Below are positions 8,953-17,560 of a DNA stretch of 64,000 bases, piece by piece; within the stretch, counting starts at the first letter, position 1, and the number at the start of each line of letters is the position of its first letter. The notes beneath the pieces were generated by a model. That model worked only from the letters and a program-made list of their open reading frames with translations, was not told the origin of the DNA and did no database searches. This DNA comes from JAXGMV01 sp040772085 (GTDB lineage: Bacteria; Chloroflexota; Anaerolineae; Anaerolineales; Anaerolineaceae): positions 930,001-994,000 of the forward strand of contig JAXGYU010000001.1 of assembly GCA_040772085.1 (NCBI GenBank). Direction: 5' to 3'. Made by a program: the position numbers and the translations under genes.

Positions 8953-9873
8953 ATGAACAAGAGACTATTCTCAATCGTCCTGTTATTCGTAATTGCTGTC
9001 AGTATGACCGCCTGCACACCGGCGGCGCGCAGTGAGCCATCTTTGGCAATGCCCGCGGCAGCACCGATGATGCCTGAAACAAGCGCCAAAGATACCTACG
9101 GCAGTACTGCGCCGCAGTCTGAATCGCCGGCATCCGGTGACAGAATCGTTATAAAAAACGCCGATTTGAAGCTCGTTGTCCTTGATCCGGAAACTGCAAT
9201 CCAGGCAATCTCAGCGCTTGCCGGTAAATATGACGGTTTTGTGGTCGATTCGAATTCCTATAAACGGACCAATGATTCCGGCCAGGAAGTCACAGTCGGC
9301 AACATTTCCATTCGTGTCGCCTCTGAACGTCTCGACCAGGCGCTGGCGGAAATAAAAGCGCTGGTTGAAGACCCGAAAACGGACATCAAATCAGAAAATG
9401 TCAGAGGCGAGGATGTTACCAGCCAGTACACGGATCTGCAATCACGGCTGCGCAACCTTGAAGCGACCTCTAAAAAGCTGACCGAAATCATGGAAGAAGC
9501 GAAGAAGACCGAAGATGTCCTAGCAGTTTTCCACGAGTTAACTTCAATTAATGAACAAATCGAAGTAATTAAAGGGCAGCTAAAGTACTACGATGAATCC
9601 GCACGTTTGTCAGCGGTGAGTGTGGAGTTGACTTCGAAAGCGGAAGCCAAACCGCTTAGCATCGGTTCCTGGCAGCCAGGTGGCGTGGCAAAAAGCGCGC
9701 TGCAGGCGCTGATCAACACCATAAAAGTGATTGGCAACGTCATCATCTGGATCGTCCTCTATGTGCTGCCGGTGCTGATTATCCTGGCCATCCCGATCTT
9801 TATCCTTTACCTGATCTTCCGCAACCGCAAGAAGAAGGTCAAACCAGTGGTGGAAAGCAAGCCGAAGGAATAA
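8953..9873 (+). CDS. DUF4349-type lipoprotein with C-terminal membrane helix
   Basis: 306 aa. A signal peptide ends in a lipobox (SMTAC, Cys about 21), so the N-terminus is probably lipid-anchored outside the membrane. The body matches the DUF4349 pattern: a strand-rich part (VIKNADLKLVV, GGFVVDS-like), a central predicted coiled coil (about 150-215, RLRNLEATSKKLTEIMEEA) and a long C-terminal membrane helix (about 265-292) followed by a Lys/Arg-rich tail. Its cellular role is not established. An AGGAGGAG ribosome binding site precedes the ATG and a strong terminator follows. Confidence 0.8.
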   Translation: MNKRLFSIVLLFVIAVSMTACTPAARSEPSLAMPAAAPMMPETSAKDTYGSTAPQSESPASGDRIVIKNADLKLVVLDPETAIQAISALAGKYDGFVVDSNSYKRTNDSGQEVTVGNISIRVASERLDQALAEIKALVEDPKTDIKSENVRGEDVTSQYTDLQSRLRNLEATSKKLTEIMEEAKKTEDVLAVFHELTSINEQIEVIKGQLKYYDESARLSAVSVELTSKAEAKPLSIGSWQPGGVAKSALQALINTIKVIGNVIIWIVLYVLPVLIILAIPIFILYLIFRNRKKKVKPVVESKPKE

Positions 9874-9890
9874 GCTAGCTTTACTGAGGC

Positions 9891-9926
9891 AACAAAAAAG
9901 CGGTTTCATCAGAAACCGCTTTTTGT
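9891..9926. terminator. Bidirectional intrinsic terminator between the lipoprotein gene and the SUF operon
   Basis: Near-perfect hairpin (AAGCGGTTTC / GAAACCGCTT, loop ATCA) with A-rich 5' and T-rich 3' flanks, placed between convergent genes. Confidence 0.9.
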
Positions 9927-9929
9927 TAC

Positions 9930-10277
9930 CTATTCTCTGGGCAACCCCAGCATAACGCTGTCTTCTATCAGTCGAACCGGGAATGCCGGTGTTGCCTTGA
10001 TGGCAGGCAGCCTTAATGCCTTTCCGTTTTTTATATCGAACGCGGCACCATGACGGGGACAGACGATCGTGCAGCAGCCTTCCAGCTCGCCTTCGCCTAA
10101 CGGGCCATCATCGTGGGTGCAGCGATCTTCAATCGCGTAAAATTCGTCATCCACCCGGAAGAGCACGACCCGCAAGCCATCGATATCGAACCGCAGCCTA
10201 TCACCTGGCAGAAGTTCGTCCGCGCGGCAGACTTCAAGGAAATCATAATCACCGGAATTGCCAATACTCTCAGTCAT
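9930..10277 (-). CDS. Rieske [2Fe-2S] ferredoxin of the SUF operon
   Basis: 115 aa from the ATG at 10277, which overlaps the sufU stop (ATGA). The Rieske signature is complete: CTHDDG (C-x-H) and CPRHGAAF (C-x2-H). Small Rieske proteins like this (annotated as non-haem iron oxygenase ferredoxin subunit) often close SUF operons in Gram-positive bacteria and Chloroflexota, where they may carry electrons for Fe-S assembly; that role is inferred from context. A longer reading upstream exists but would run into sufU. Confidence 0.9.
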   Translation of the reverse strand: MTESIGNSGDYDFLEVCRADELLPGDRLRFDIDGLRVVLFRVDDEFYAIEDRCTHDDGPLGEGELEGCCTIVCPRHGAAFDIKNGKALRLPAIKATPAFPVRLIEDSVMLGLPRE

Positions 10278-10663
10278 ACATCCACATCCGCGTGATCGAC
10301 ACCATAAACGCCCGCCTTCAGCACCTTCAGCGAGAGCAGCGCGCACTTGAGCCGCACGGCGCCCAGTTCAATCCCCAGCATGTCGAGGATATCCTGCTTA
10401 TCCAGCTTCTTGATGTCGTCCAGGTTCTTACCGATAATAGACTCCAGCAGCAGGTCTGCAGACGCCTGCGAGATCGCGCAGCCATGACCTGAGAAGGCAG
10501 CCTCAGTAATCACATTGTTATCATCTACACGCAAATCAATGCGAATCTGATCGCCACAGAGCGGATTCTCGTCCTCATAGCTGATATCGTGCGGGTCGAG
10601 GGTGCCCTTGTATTGAGGGTCCTTGTAACGCTCGATGATAATTTCCCTGTAGAGATCTTCCAT
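10274..10663 (-). CDS. sufU: SUF system scaffold / sulfur relay protein SufU
   Basis: 129 aa. The zinc/sulfur-accepting ligands are present: NPLCGDQI (Cys and Asp), GHGCAISQASADLL and VRLKCALL. SufU takes persulfide sulfur from SufS and passes it to the SufBCD scaffold. It sits 7 nt after sufS on the same strand, as in most SufU-type operons. Confidence 0.94.
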   Translation of the reverse strand: MEDLYREIIIERYKDPQYKGTLDPHDISYEDENPLCGDQIRIDLRVDDNNVITEAAFSGHGCAISQASADLLLESIIGKNLDDIKKLDKQDILDMLGIELGAVRLKCALLSLKVLKAGVYGVDHADVDV

Positions 10664-10670
10664 ACGTCAC

Positions 10671-11906
10671 CTATGCAAACATTTCCTGAACTTTGAGCAG
10701 GCTGACGACCAACTTGTCAATTTCCTGCTTATTGTTGTAGAGGTAAAAACTGGCGCGCGAGGTCGCCGGCAGGTTGCATTTGAGGTGCAGCGGCATGGCG
10801 CAATGATGACCCGCGCGGATCGCCAGCCCATCACGGTCAAGCAGTTGCGCGATATCATGCGGATGCGCGACTTTGAGTGAGAACGCGACCACACCGCCGC
10901 GCTGGCTGGCATCCTTCGGTCCGAGAACCTCCAGCCCTCTCACTTCCTGCATCGCGTCAAGCGCGTAGGCAGTCAGCTCAGTTTCATAGGCATGGATCGC
11001 GTCCATGCCGATATTCTGCAGATAATCCACCGCGGCACCAAAGCCAATCGCTTCGGCAATGGCGGGCGTGCCGGCTTCAAATTTGTACGGCAAATCGTTG
11101 ACCGTGAAGCCTTCGAAAGTCACTTTTTTGATCATGTCGCCGCCACCCAGGAATGGGGGCATTTGTTTGAGCAGCGCTTCCTTGCCATACAGGATGCCGA
11201 TGCCTGTCGGACCCAGCATTTTGTGTGCCGAAAATGCCATAAAATCGGCATCAAGCGCCTGAATATCGACCGGGAAATGTGGTACGGACTGCGCGCCATC
11301 GACCATGACAATCGCCCCAGCCTGATGTGCCTTGCGGATAATCTCCTCCGCGGGGTTGATCGTCCCCAGCACATTGGACATGTGGGTGAAGGAGACGATG
11401 GCTGGCTTCTCATTCAGCAGATTCTCGTAGGCCGGCATATCGAATAATCCGTCACTGGTCGCCGGCACAAACTTGATCCGGATGCCCTTGCGCTCTGCCA
11501 GGATGAACCAGGGCACCAGATTGGAATGGTGTTCCATTTCGGTCAGAATGACCAGGCTGCCTTTCTCGAGAAATTTATCCGCCCAGGAGTAGGCGAACAG
11601 GTTGATTGCCTCAGTAGTGTTGCGGGTGTATATCAGCTCATGCGCATGGCGGGCGTTAATCAGCGCCGCAATCTTCTCTCGTGCCAGCTCATAGGCCGCT
11701 GTCGCCCGTTCTGCCAGTGCGTGAACGCCGCGATGGATATTGGCATTGTCGCGCATGTAATAGTGGCTCATCGCCTCAATCACCTGCATCGGTTTTTGCG
11801 ACGTAGCAGCCGAATCCAGATAGATTAGCGGGACACCTGGATGCACTTCCTGCTTCAGAATCGGGAAATCCTCTCGGACGATATCAAAGTTTACGTGCTT
11901 TGTCAT
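10671..11906 (-). CDS. sufS: Cysteine desulfurase SufS (class II)
   Basis: 411 aa. A PLP enzyme that removes sulfur from cysteine as a persulfide. The PLP lysine is in FSAHKMLGPTG and the persulfide cysteine in RAGHHCAMPLH; the N-terminal LDSAATSQKP is typical of SufS. The ATG at 11906 is preferred (AGG 6 nt upstream) over a TTG two codons earlier. It is followed by sufU, its usual partner. Confidence 0.95.
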   Translation of the reverse strand: MTKHVNFDIVREDFPILKQEVHPGVPLIYLDSAATSQKPMQVIEAMSHYYMRDNANIHRGVHALAERATAAYELAREKIAALINARHAHELIYTRNTTEAINLFAYSWADKFLEKGSLVILTEMEHHSNLVPWFILAERKGIRIKFVPATSDGLFDMPAYENLLNEKPAIVSFTHMSNVLGTINPAEEIIRKAHQAGAIVMVDGAQSVPHFPVDIQALDADFMAFSAHKMLGPTGIGILYGKEALLKQMPPFLGGGDMIKKVTFEGFTVNDLPYKFEAGTPAIAEAIGFGAAVDYLQNIGMDAIHAYETELTAYALDAMQEVRGLEVLGPKDASQRGGVVAFSLKVAHPHDIAQLLDRDGLAIRAGHHCAMPLHLKCNLPATSRASFYLYNNKQEIDKLVVSLLKVQEMFA

Positions 11907-11926
11907 GCTCAACCTGTAGCTTTCAG

Positions 11927-12202
11927 TTAAACGACTTTCTTCTTTTTTTGCGGCACCCGGATATGGGGTGAATTCACCGGATACCAGAGAATGTGGTCCG
12001 GTACCATCCAGCCGTCTGTCAGATACACATTGCTGCGGAACTGTACCGCCACCATTTTCGTGTCAACCTGAACGACGATCCCTTTCAGCCAACCGCGTAT
12101 ACGCACTTCGTTCTTTTCATGATCACAAAAGACTTCAACCGTATCGCCGACATCATAGGTGAATTCGGGTCCTGGAGGTCGCATAATTGGGGCTGGTGAC
12201 AT
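11927..12202 (-). CDS. Small conserved-looking protein embedded in the SUF operon, unknown function
   Basis: 91 aa, no cysteine cluster motif (one Cys), proline-rich N-terminus, predicted mostly beta strands (YDVGDTVEVFC, IRGWLKGIVVQV, MVAVQFRSNVYLTDG, VPDHILWYP) and a C-terminal KKKK run. The pattern resembles a small SH3-like barrel, but I do not recognise the family. It lies between sufD and sufS with an AGGAG ribosome binding site 8 nt before the ATG, so it is very likely expressed with the SUF genes. Confidence 0.75.
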   Translation of the reverse strand: MSPAPIMRPPGPEFTYDVGDTVEVFCDHEKNEVRIRGWLKGIVVQVDTKMVAVQFRSNVYLTDGWMVPDHILWYPVNSPHIRVPQKKKKVV

Positions 12203-12257
12203 TAAGACACTCCTGCTGGTAACTGGATTTATATTATTGTATATCAGACCCCGCGGG

Positions 12258-13613
12258 TCAGATGATACGGCTCATTTTTTGTTCGATGACCTGATGAAAA
12301 CGCGTCTTGACGCCTTCGAACGGGATGCGCTCCATGATCGGGTCAAAATATCCTTCTACGATCAGCCGTTCCGCTTCCGGATACGGAATGCCGCGGCTGA
12401 GCAGATAAAAGATTTGCGTTTCGTCAATTCTGCCAACGGTCGCGCCGTGAGAGCACTTGACATCGTCCGCCAGGATTTCGAGGCCCGGGATCGAGTCCGC
12501 CCGCGCGTCTCTGCTCAGGATCAGATTGCGGTTGGTCTGATAGCCATCGGTGCGCTGCGCTTCCGGCGCGACGTAGATCATGCCTTGCCAGACTGAGCGG
12601 CTCTCTTCAATCAGCGCACCCTTGAACAGCAGATCGCTGGTTGTATTCGGCGCCATGTGCAACTGCTGGGTGTCATGATCGAGGTGCTGCTTGCCGCTGG
12701 TAAAGTAAAACCCTGAAACCTTGCCGGATGCGCCTTCACCTGCCATTTCGATATCGGAAAAATTCTTGGTCAACCGGCTGCCGGCTGATCCGAAGATCCA
12801 TTCGGCTGTCGCGCCTTTTTCGATTTTCAGTTTCTCGTGGGTAATATTCCAGACGTTTTCACCCCAGGACTGCAATTCAACGAAACGGAAATTGGCATTC
12901 TGCGCGACGATAATTTCGACGATGCCGGCATGTAATGCCAGGCTATTGATTCCGTCCGCCGACGCAAATTCATGAACCAAAGTCGCTTCAGAACCCTCGT
13001 CCGCATAGACGAGCAAATGCGTAAACAGCGCTTCGTTGCCGCCCAAACCCCAGAACAGGCTGTGAATCGGCGTGTCTATGCGCATATTCCTGGGAATATA
13101 CAGCAAGACGCCATTTTGGTTGAAAGCGGCTGCCATGGCTGCCGGTTTGTCGACGCTGGTTGAGACCAACTTACCCAGCACCTTCTCAACCACCTCAGGA
13201 TAAAACTGTTCAGCGGTTTTCAGATCGAGCAGGATAAGTCCCTGGGCATCCAACTCAGGGTCAATGACCCTCTCAACCGTCGTGCCTGCCAGCGTGATCT
13301 GGTTCTGACCTCGTTCGCCTGCCAGCGGTTCAAGCAAACCGGCCGGAATGGCGGCGGTCGCCAGCGCCGTATCCATCCAGGTGAGTTGGGCTGCGTGTGA
13401 TTCGAGAACCTGCAGATCAGTACGGCGCCAGGCTTCTTCCGTTTTCACGGGCAGAGCCTTCGCCAGATATTGCTGGTACGCCTCCTGCCGATAGGTATTG
13501 ATGTAGTCACTCGGCCCATTCTTGCGAACCTGCGCTTCAGTGAATTTGAAGCCAGCCGGAGCGTCCGCTCCAGTGCGGGTAACACGCTTGATTATTCGTG
13601 GTGTATCGCTCAT
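12258..13613 (-). CDS. sufD: Fe-S cluster assembly scaffold protein SufD
   Basis: About 451 aa. Right-handed beta-helix protein that pairs with SufB on the SufC ATPase dimer. Recognisable SufD features are the C-terminal block (SRGIPYPEAERLIVEGYFDP) and KCSHGATVGRIDE. The ATG at 13613 has GGAG 6 nt upstream and lies 20 nt after sufB; an in-frame TTG overlapping the sufB stop is less likely. Confidence 0.93.
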   Translation of the reverse strand: MSDTPRIIKRVTRTGADAPAGFKFTEAQVRKNGPSDYINTYRQEAYQQYLAKALPVKTEEAWRRTDLQVLESHAAQLTWMDTALATAAIPAGLLEPLAGERGQNQITLAGTTVERVIDPELDAQGLILLDLKTAEQFYPEVVEKVLGKLVSTSVDKPAAMAAAFNQNGVLLYIPRNMRIDTPIHSLFWGLGGNEALFTHLLVYADEGSEATLVHEFASADGINSLALHAGIVEIIVAQNANFRFVELQSWGENVWNITHEKLKIEKGATAEWIFGSAGSRLTKNFSDIEMAGEGASGKVSGFYFTSGKQHLDHDTQQLHMAPNTTSDLLFKGALIEESRSVWQGMIYVAPEAQRTDGYQTNRNLILSRDARADSIPGLEILADDVKCSHGATVGRIDETQIFYLLSRGIPYPEAERLIVEGYFDPIMERIPFEGVKTRFHQVIEQKMSRII

Positions 13614-13632
13614 GTTCATCTCCGATCGGCGA

Positions 13633-15045
13633 TCAGCCAATCGATCCTTCCATTTGCAGTTGAATCAAGCGGTTCATTTCGACCGCATATTCCATGGGTA
13701 ATTCCTTAACCAGAGGTTCAATGAAACCCGAGACGACCATGGTCGTGGCAGCTTCTTCCGACAAGCCGCGGCTCATCAGATAAAAGAGCTGCTCCTCGCC
13801 GACCTTGGAGACTGTAGCCTCATGACCGACATCAACCTCATCCTCCTCAACCTCGATGTAAGGATAGGTATCGGAACGGGAAAGCGGGTCAAGCAGCAGC
13901 GCGTCACAGACGACATTGGAGCGGGCATTGGTCGCGCCTTTGAAGATCTTGACCAGCCCGCGGTAAGACGCGCGTCCGCCGTTTTTGCTGATCGATTTTG
14001 AGGTTATCTTGCTGCTGGTATCCGGCGCGAAATGCAGCATCTTGCCGCCGGCATCCTGATGCTGGTTAGCGCCGGCGAACGCCATGGAGAGGATCTCACC
14101 ATGCGCGCCGGGTTCCATCAGGTAACAAGATGGGTATTTCATGGTTGTCTTTGACCCCAGATTGGAGTCCACCCATTCCATCACACCGTTTTCAAAGACT
14201 TTGGCGCGTTGCGTGACCAGGTTGTAAACATTGGTGGACCAGTTCTGAATGGTCGTATAACGCACGCGGGCATTCTTTTTGACCACGATCTCAATCACAC
14301 CGCTGTGGAAGGAGTCCGTCGTGTATTGCGGCGCGGTACAGCCCTCGACATAATGGACATGCGCGCCTTCATCAGCGATGATCAGGCTGCGTTCAAACTG
14401 TCCGATGTTGGCGACATTCAGCCTGAAATACGCCTGCAGTGGCAGGTCAACGGTGACCCCTTTGGGCACGTAAACGAATGACCCGCCAGACCAGACCGCG
14501 CTATTGAGCGCGGCGAAGGCGTTATCTTCGATCGGCACGACGGTGCCGAAGTATTCCCTGAAGATTTCAGGATGCTTGCGCAAACCGTCTTCGATGCTGA
14601 AAAACAAAACGCCCTGCTCTTCGAGATGCTCCTGAATGCTGTGGTAAACCATCTCCGACTCATACTGCGCGCCGACGCCGGCAAGGAACTTTTGTTCCGC
14701 TTCCGGGATGCCCAGTTTGTCGAAGGTGTTTTTGATATTGTCGGGCACATCATCCCAGGAATTAGCGCCGCCCTCGGTGGGTTTGACGTAGTAATACAGG
14801 TCCTCGAGATTGAGATTGCCCAAATCCGCGCCCCACTTGGGGATCGGACGCTGCTGGAAATGCTTCAGCGCCTTGAGCCGGAATTCAAGCATCCACGGCG
14901 GCTCTTTTTTCATCGCTGAGATCTGGCGGACTACTTCCTCGTCCAGTCCCTTTTTTGTGCGGAATACGTACTCTTCAGGATCGCTGAAACCATAACGGTA
15001 ATCAGCCATCTCATTGAAAATGGTTTGATCTGATTCCTGTCCCAT
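13633..15045 (-). CDS. sufB: Fe-S cluster assembly scaffold protein SufB
   Basis: 470 aa, typical for SufB. Conserved blocks: DVGHEATVSKVGEEQLFYLMSRG-type C-terminal segment and VEGCTAP in the beta-helix core. SufB is the main site of cluster assembly in the SufBCD complex. GGAGG lies 6 nt before the ATG; the gene is 8 nt after sufC. Confidence 0.96.
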   Translation of the reverse strand: MGQESDQTIFNEMADYRYGFSDPEEYVFRTKKGLDEEVVRQISAMKKEPPWMLEFRLKALKHFQQRPIPKWGADLGNLNLEDLYYYVKPTEGGANSWDDVPDNIKNTFDKLGIPEAEQKFLAGVGAQYESEMVYHSIQEHLEEQGVLFFSIEDGLRKHPEIFREYFGTVVPIEDNAFAALNSAVWSGGSFVYVPKGVTVDLPLQAYFRLNVANIGQFERSLIIADEGAHVHYVEGCTAPQYTTDSFHSGVIEIVVKKNARVRYTTIQNWSTNVYNLVTQRAKVFENGVMEWVDSNLGSKTTMKYPSCYLMEPGAHGEILSMAFAGANQHQDAGGKMLHFAPDTSSKITSKSISKNGGRASYRGLVKIFKGATNARSNVVCDALLLDPLSRSDTYPYIEVEEDEVDVGHEATVSKVGEEQLFYLMSRGLSEEAATTMVVSGFIEPLVKELPMEYAVEMNRLIQLQMEGSIG

Positions 15046-15053
15046 GCGCCCTC

Positions 15054-15830
15054 CTAGCCCTGGGCTTGTGGCTGGAATTTGGTTTTTACCCAGTCATAAC
15101 CCTGTTCTTCGAGCCGCAGGGCAAGCTCAGGTCCGCCCGATTCGACGAGTTTTCCATCCCACATGACGTGAACAAAATCCGGGTTGATGTAGTTCAGCAG
15201 GCGCTGGTAGTGAGTGATGACCAGCACGCCCAGGTCATTGCCGCGCAGCGCGTTCACGCCTTCAGCGACGACCCTGAGGGCGTCGATATCCAGGCCTGAG
15301 TCCGTCTCATCGAGGATGGCGAAGATCGGTCTGAGCATCGCCATTTGCAGGATCTCCGTGCGCTTCTTCTCGCCGCCTGAGAAGCCTTCATTCAGGTAAC
15401 GGCCGGCGAAACTGGAGTCCATCTTCAGGTCATCCATGCGTTCTTTGAGAAGTTTTCTGAACTCGACAATCGAAATGCCTTTGTCATCCGGGTTGAGCGA
15501 CTTGCGTTTGGCGTTGAGCGCTGTACGCAGGAAATTGGCAACCGTGACGCCAGGGATCGACACTGGATACTGGAAGGCAAGGAAGATGCCGCGGCGGGCA
15601 CGCTCATCGGTCTCCCATTCCAGGATGCTTTCGCCGTTGAAGAGGATATCGCCGGAAGTGATTTCATACTTGGGATGACCCATCAGGCTATACGCCAGGG
15701 TTGATTTACCGGTACCATTCGGGCCCATAATGGCATGCACCTGCCCGGTACGCAATTCCAGGTTAAATCCCTTCAGGATTTCTTTCTCACCAATCGAAAC
15801 ATGCAGATCACGAATGATCAGTTCGCTCAT
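15054..15830 (-). CDS. sufC: SUF system ABC-type ATPase SufC
   Basis: 258 aa with Walker A GPNGTGKST, signature SGGEKKR, and a Walker B/D-loop region ending LDETDSGLDIDAL, all typical of SufC. It powers conformational change of SufBD during cluster assembly. It is the first gene of the operon, with AGGAG upstream, and faces the SufR-like regulator gene. Confidence 0.97.
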   Translation of the reverse strand: MSELIIRDLHVSIGEKEILKGFNLELRTGQVHAIMGPNGTGKSTLAYSLMGHPKYEITSGDILFNGESILEWETDERARRGIFLAFQYPVSIPGVTVANFLRTALNAKRKSLNPDDKGISIVEFRKLLKERMDDLKMDSSFAGRYLNEGFSGGEKKRTEILQMAMLRPIFAILDETDSGLDIDALRVVAEGVNALRGNDLGVLVITHYQRLLNYINPDFVHVMWDGKLVESGGPELALRLEEQGYDWVKTKFQPQAQG

Positions 15831-15921
15831 TGTTTATTCGCTCCTATGAGTGTGTGGTTGCTTCGCGCATAATTTTTATAGAATTCTCTTATAATAATTA
15901 ATGTTATAGGCATACCCGGCA

Positions 15922-15950
15922 ATTTTAGCACGGCGGTTTCATGATGTCAA
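15922..15950 (-). promoter_or_regulatory. Sigma70-type promoter of the SUF operon
   Basis: On the minus strand: TTGACA (15950-15945), a 17-nt spacer and TAAAAT (15927-15922), about 90 nt before the sufC ATG. The -35 box sits in the string ATTTGACA, which also occurs at the divergent sufR promoter. Confidence 0.75.
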
Positions 15951-15974
15951 ATTATTATCATTATTTTCATTAAT

Positions 15975-16006
15975 ATTTGACAAATTAATATCGGCGCTGA
16001 TATACT
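15975..16006 (+). promoter_or_regulatory. SufR promoter with palindrome over the -35 box
   Basis: TTGACA (15977-15982), an 18-nt spacer and TATACT (16001-16006). The -35 lies in the perfect 11-bp palindrome ATTTG-A-CAAAT, a candidate autoregulatory operator. Confidence 0.75.
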
Positions 16007-16026
16007 AGCCGAATTCAGGAATAATT

Positions 16027-16650
16027 ATGAGTGAAACCCGCGAAACCATCTTAAAAACCCTTTTCAGAAAGCCTAATGCCACAATTTCGGAACTGGCTGA
16101 AGCAGTCGGCATTAATGCGATTTCCGTCAGGCACCATCTCATCAGCCTGCAGGCGGACAACCTGGTTGTGGCGGAAGAACGCCGTCATGGCGTCGGCCGT
16201 CCGCGTCTGGTTTACAGTCTGACCGAGCGCGGACGTGAGCTATACCCTACCCGTTATCTGGCGCTGACCAATCGTATCCTGCGTGAATTGAAAAGTAACA
16301 GCCCGCCCGAAACCATTCAAAAGATGTTTCACGATTTTGGCGTGAGCATCGCTCCCGACTACACGGAGTATCACGGCGCACCGAGTGTTGAAGCCAGGAT
16401 GAAACTGATTGGCGCTGCCATGGAAGCTGAAGGATTTGAGATTGAATGGGAGGATAAGGACGGTCAGGTCATCATCACACAAATCGCCTGCCCGTATTTC
16501 TATATCGGCAGCGAGAACAACGAAATTTGCGCCATTGATTCAGCATTCATATCAGAGGCGTTCGGTGTCAAGGCCGAGCAGACAGCCTGTCTGCTGGCTG
16601 GTGATGAAATGTGTGTCTATCAAGTCAACTATAAAAAGGTGAATCCATGA
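16027..16650 (+). CDS. SufR-like Fe-S cluster-sensing transcriptional regulator
   Basis: 207 aa. The N-terminal winged helix (residues 5-65: ILKTLFRKPNATISELAEAV, a recognition helix with SVRHH, and a wing with GVGRPRLVY) is DeoR/ArsR-like. The C-terminal part carries four cysteines at about 155, 168, 188 and 196 (CPYFYIG... C; C-x7-C), as in SufR, which binds a [4Fe-4S] cluster and represses suf genes when clusters are sufficient. The spacing of the last two Cys differs from cyanobacterial SufR. It is divergent from the SUF operon and overlaps sufT (ATGA). Confidence 0.88.
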   Translation: MSETRETILKTLFRKPNATISELAEAVGINAISVRHHLISLQADNLVVAEERRHGVGRPRLVYSLTERGRELYPTRYLALTNRILRELKSNSPPETIQKMFHDFGVSIAPDYTEYHGAPSVEARMKLIGAAMEAEGFEIEWEDKDGQVIITQIACPYFYIGSENNEICAIDSAFISEAFGVKAEQTACLLAGDEMCVYQVNYKKVNP

Positions 16651-17000
16651 TGATGAAAGCGACCCCCGGTACCAACCGCCCCGAATGGCAGCTCCAGCAA
16701 AGTAACCCTGAGCGCGCTGAGGCGATTAAAGCAAAACTGAATGAAGTGATGGATCCTGAACTGGGGTTATCCATCATTCAGCTTGGCCTGATCCGCGATG
16801 TCTATTTCGTCGAAGACGAACTCAACATCAAGATGATTCTGACCACGCCCTTCTGCCCCTACGGACCGGCTATCATCGAGCAGACAAAAACCAAAGCCGA
16901 AGAAGCCGCATCCGGCGAAGTAAAAATTGAACTGGCGATGGAACCCTGGGATTTTTCGATGATGGAAGAAGGACTGGGCGGCGATTGGGGTCTGTACTAG
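16647..17000 (+). CDS. sufT: MIP18/DUF59 family Fe-S assembly protein, SufT-like
   Basis: 117 aa. A DUF59 domain covers about residues 22-110: MDPELGLSIIQLGLIRDV, then the conserved Cys in TTPFCPYGP. Such proteins aid maturation of Fe-S proteins and commonly sit in suf loci. Its start overlaps the sufR-like stop. The last 4 nt overlap the end of the convergent methyltransferase gene. Confidence 0.9.
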   Translation: MMMKATPGTNRPEWQLQQSNPERAEAIKAKLNEVMDPELGLSIIQLGLIRDVYFVEDELNIKMILTTPFCPYGPAIIEQTKTKAEEAASGEVKIELAMEPWDFSMMEEGLGGDWGLY

Positions 17001-17560
17001 TCCGCGAATATCCTGAACCAGAAGGTGCTGCCAGCCCTGATGACGTCATGTCTGACACCTGCTGGCAGTAATTTTTTAATGTTCTCCACTGAGAGGAAGT
17101 GGCTGCGCATCAGCGCCAGCTTCTCGAGTACTGCCAGTACCTTGATAACGACGGCTTCAATGTCCGGCTCCTCAATGATGACGACGCCTTCATGGGCTAG
17201 CATGCGATGCATTTCGACAACGGTTTTCCCCTGCTCCGCAACGTGATGCAGCGCGTCGACCATGATCACCCGGTCAAAGGCTGCTGATCGAAATGGCAGA
17301 TGCTCTGAGTGACACAACACCGCATCCAGACCCGCCTGCCGCGCCTGCTTCAGCATCCCCCAAGATTCATCAGCAATGACCGCCTGTCGAAAGCTGTGGC
17401 TCCTGCAGAGCTGCTTGCTTATCCTGCCAGTACCCCCGCCGGCATCCAGCAGCCTGCCGGCACCTGTATATTCGAGGATCGGCGTCCAGTCACGCGGTTC
17501 ACCGCGCCCGTTCACTTTCTCATACCAGGGCGCGAGAAAATCGAAATGATTAAACGGCAT
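16997..17560 (-). CDS. Class I SAM-dependent methyltransferase
   Basis: 187 aa. SAM-binding motif LLDAGGGTGRISKQL near 35, then acidic IADES, and the LPFRSAAFDRVIMVDALHHV block typical of methyltransferase type 11 / UbiE-like enzymes. The substrate is unknown. It overlaps the end of the HAD gene by 11 nt and is the last gene of the isoprenoid/folE operon. A quinone or isoprenoid methylation role is possible but only positional. Confidence 0.82.
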   Translation of the reverse strand: MPFNHFDFLAPWYEKVNGRGEPRDWTPILEYTGAGRLLDAGGGTGRISKQLCRSHSFRQAVIADESWGMLKQARQAGLDAVLCHSEHLPFRSAAFDRVIMVDALHHVAEQGKTVVEMHRMLAHEGVVIIEEPDIEAVVIKVLAVLEKLALMRSHFLSVENIKKLLPAGVRHDVIRAGSTFWFRIFAD

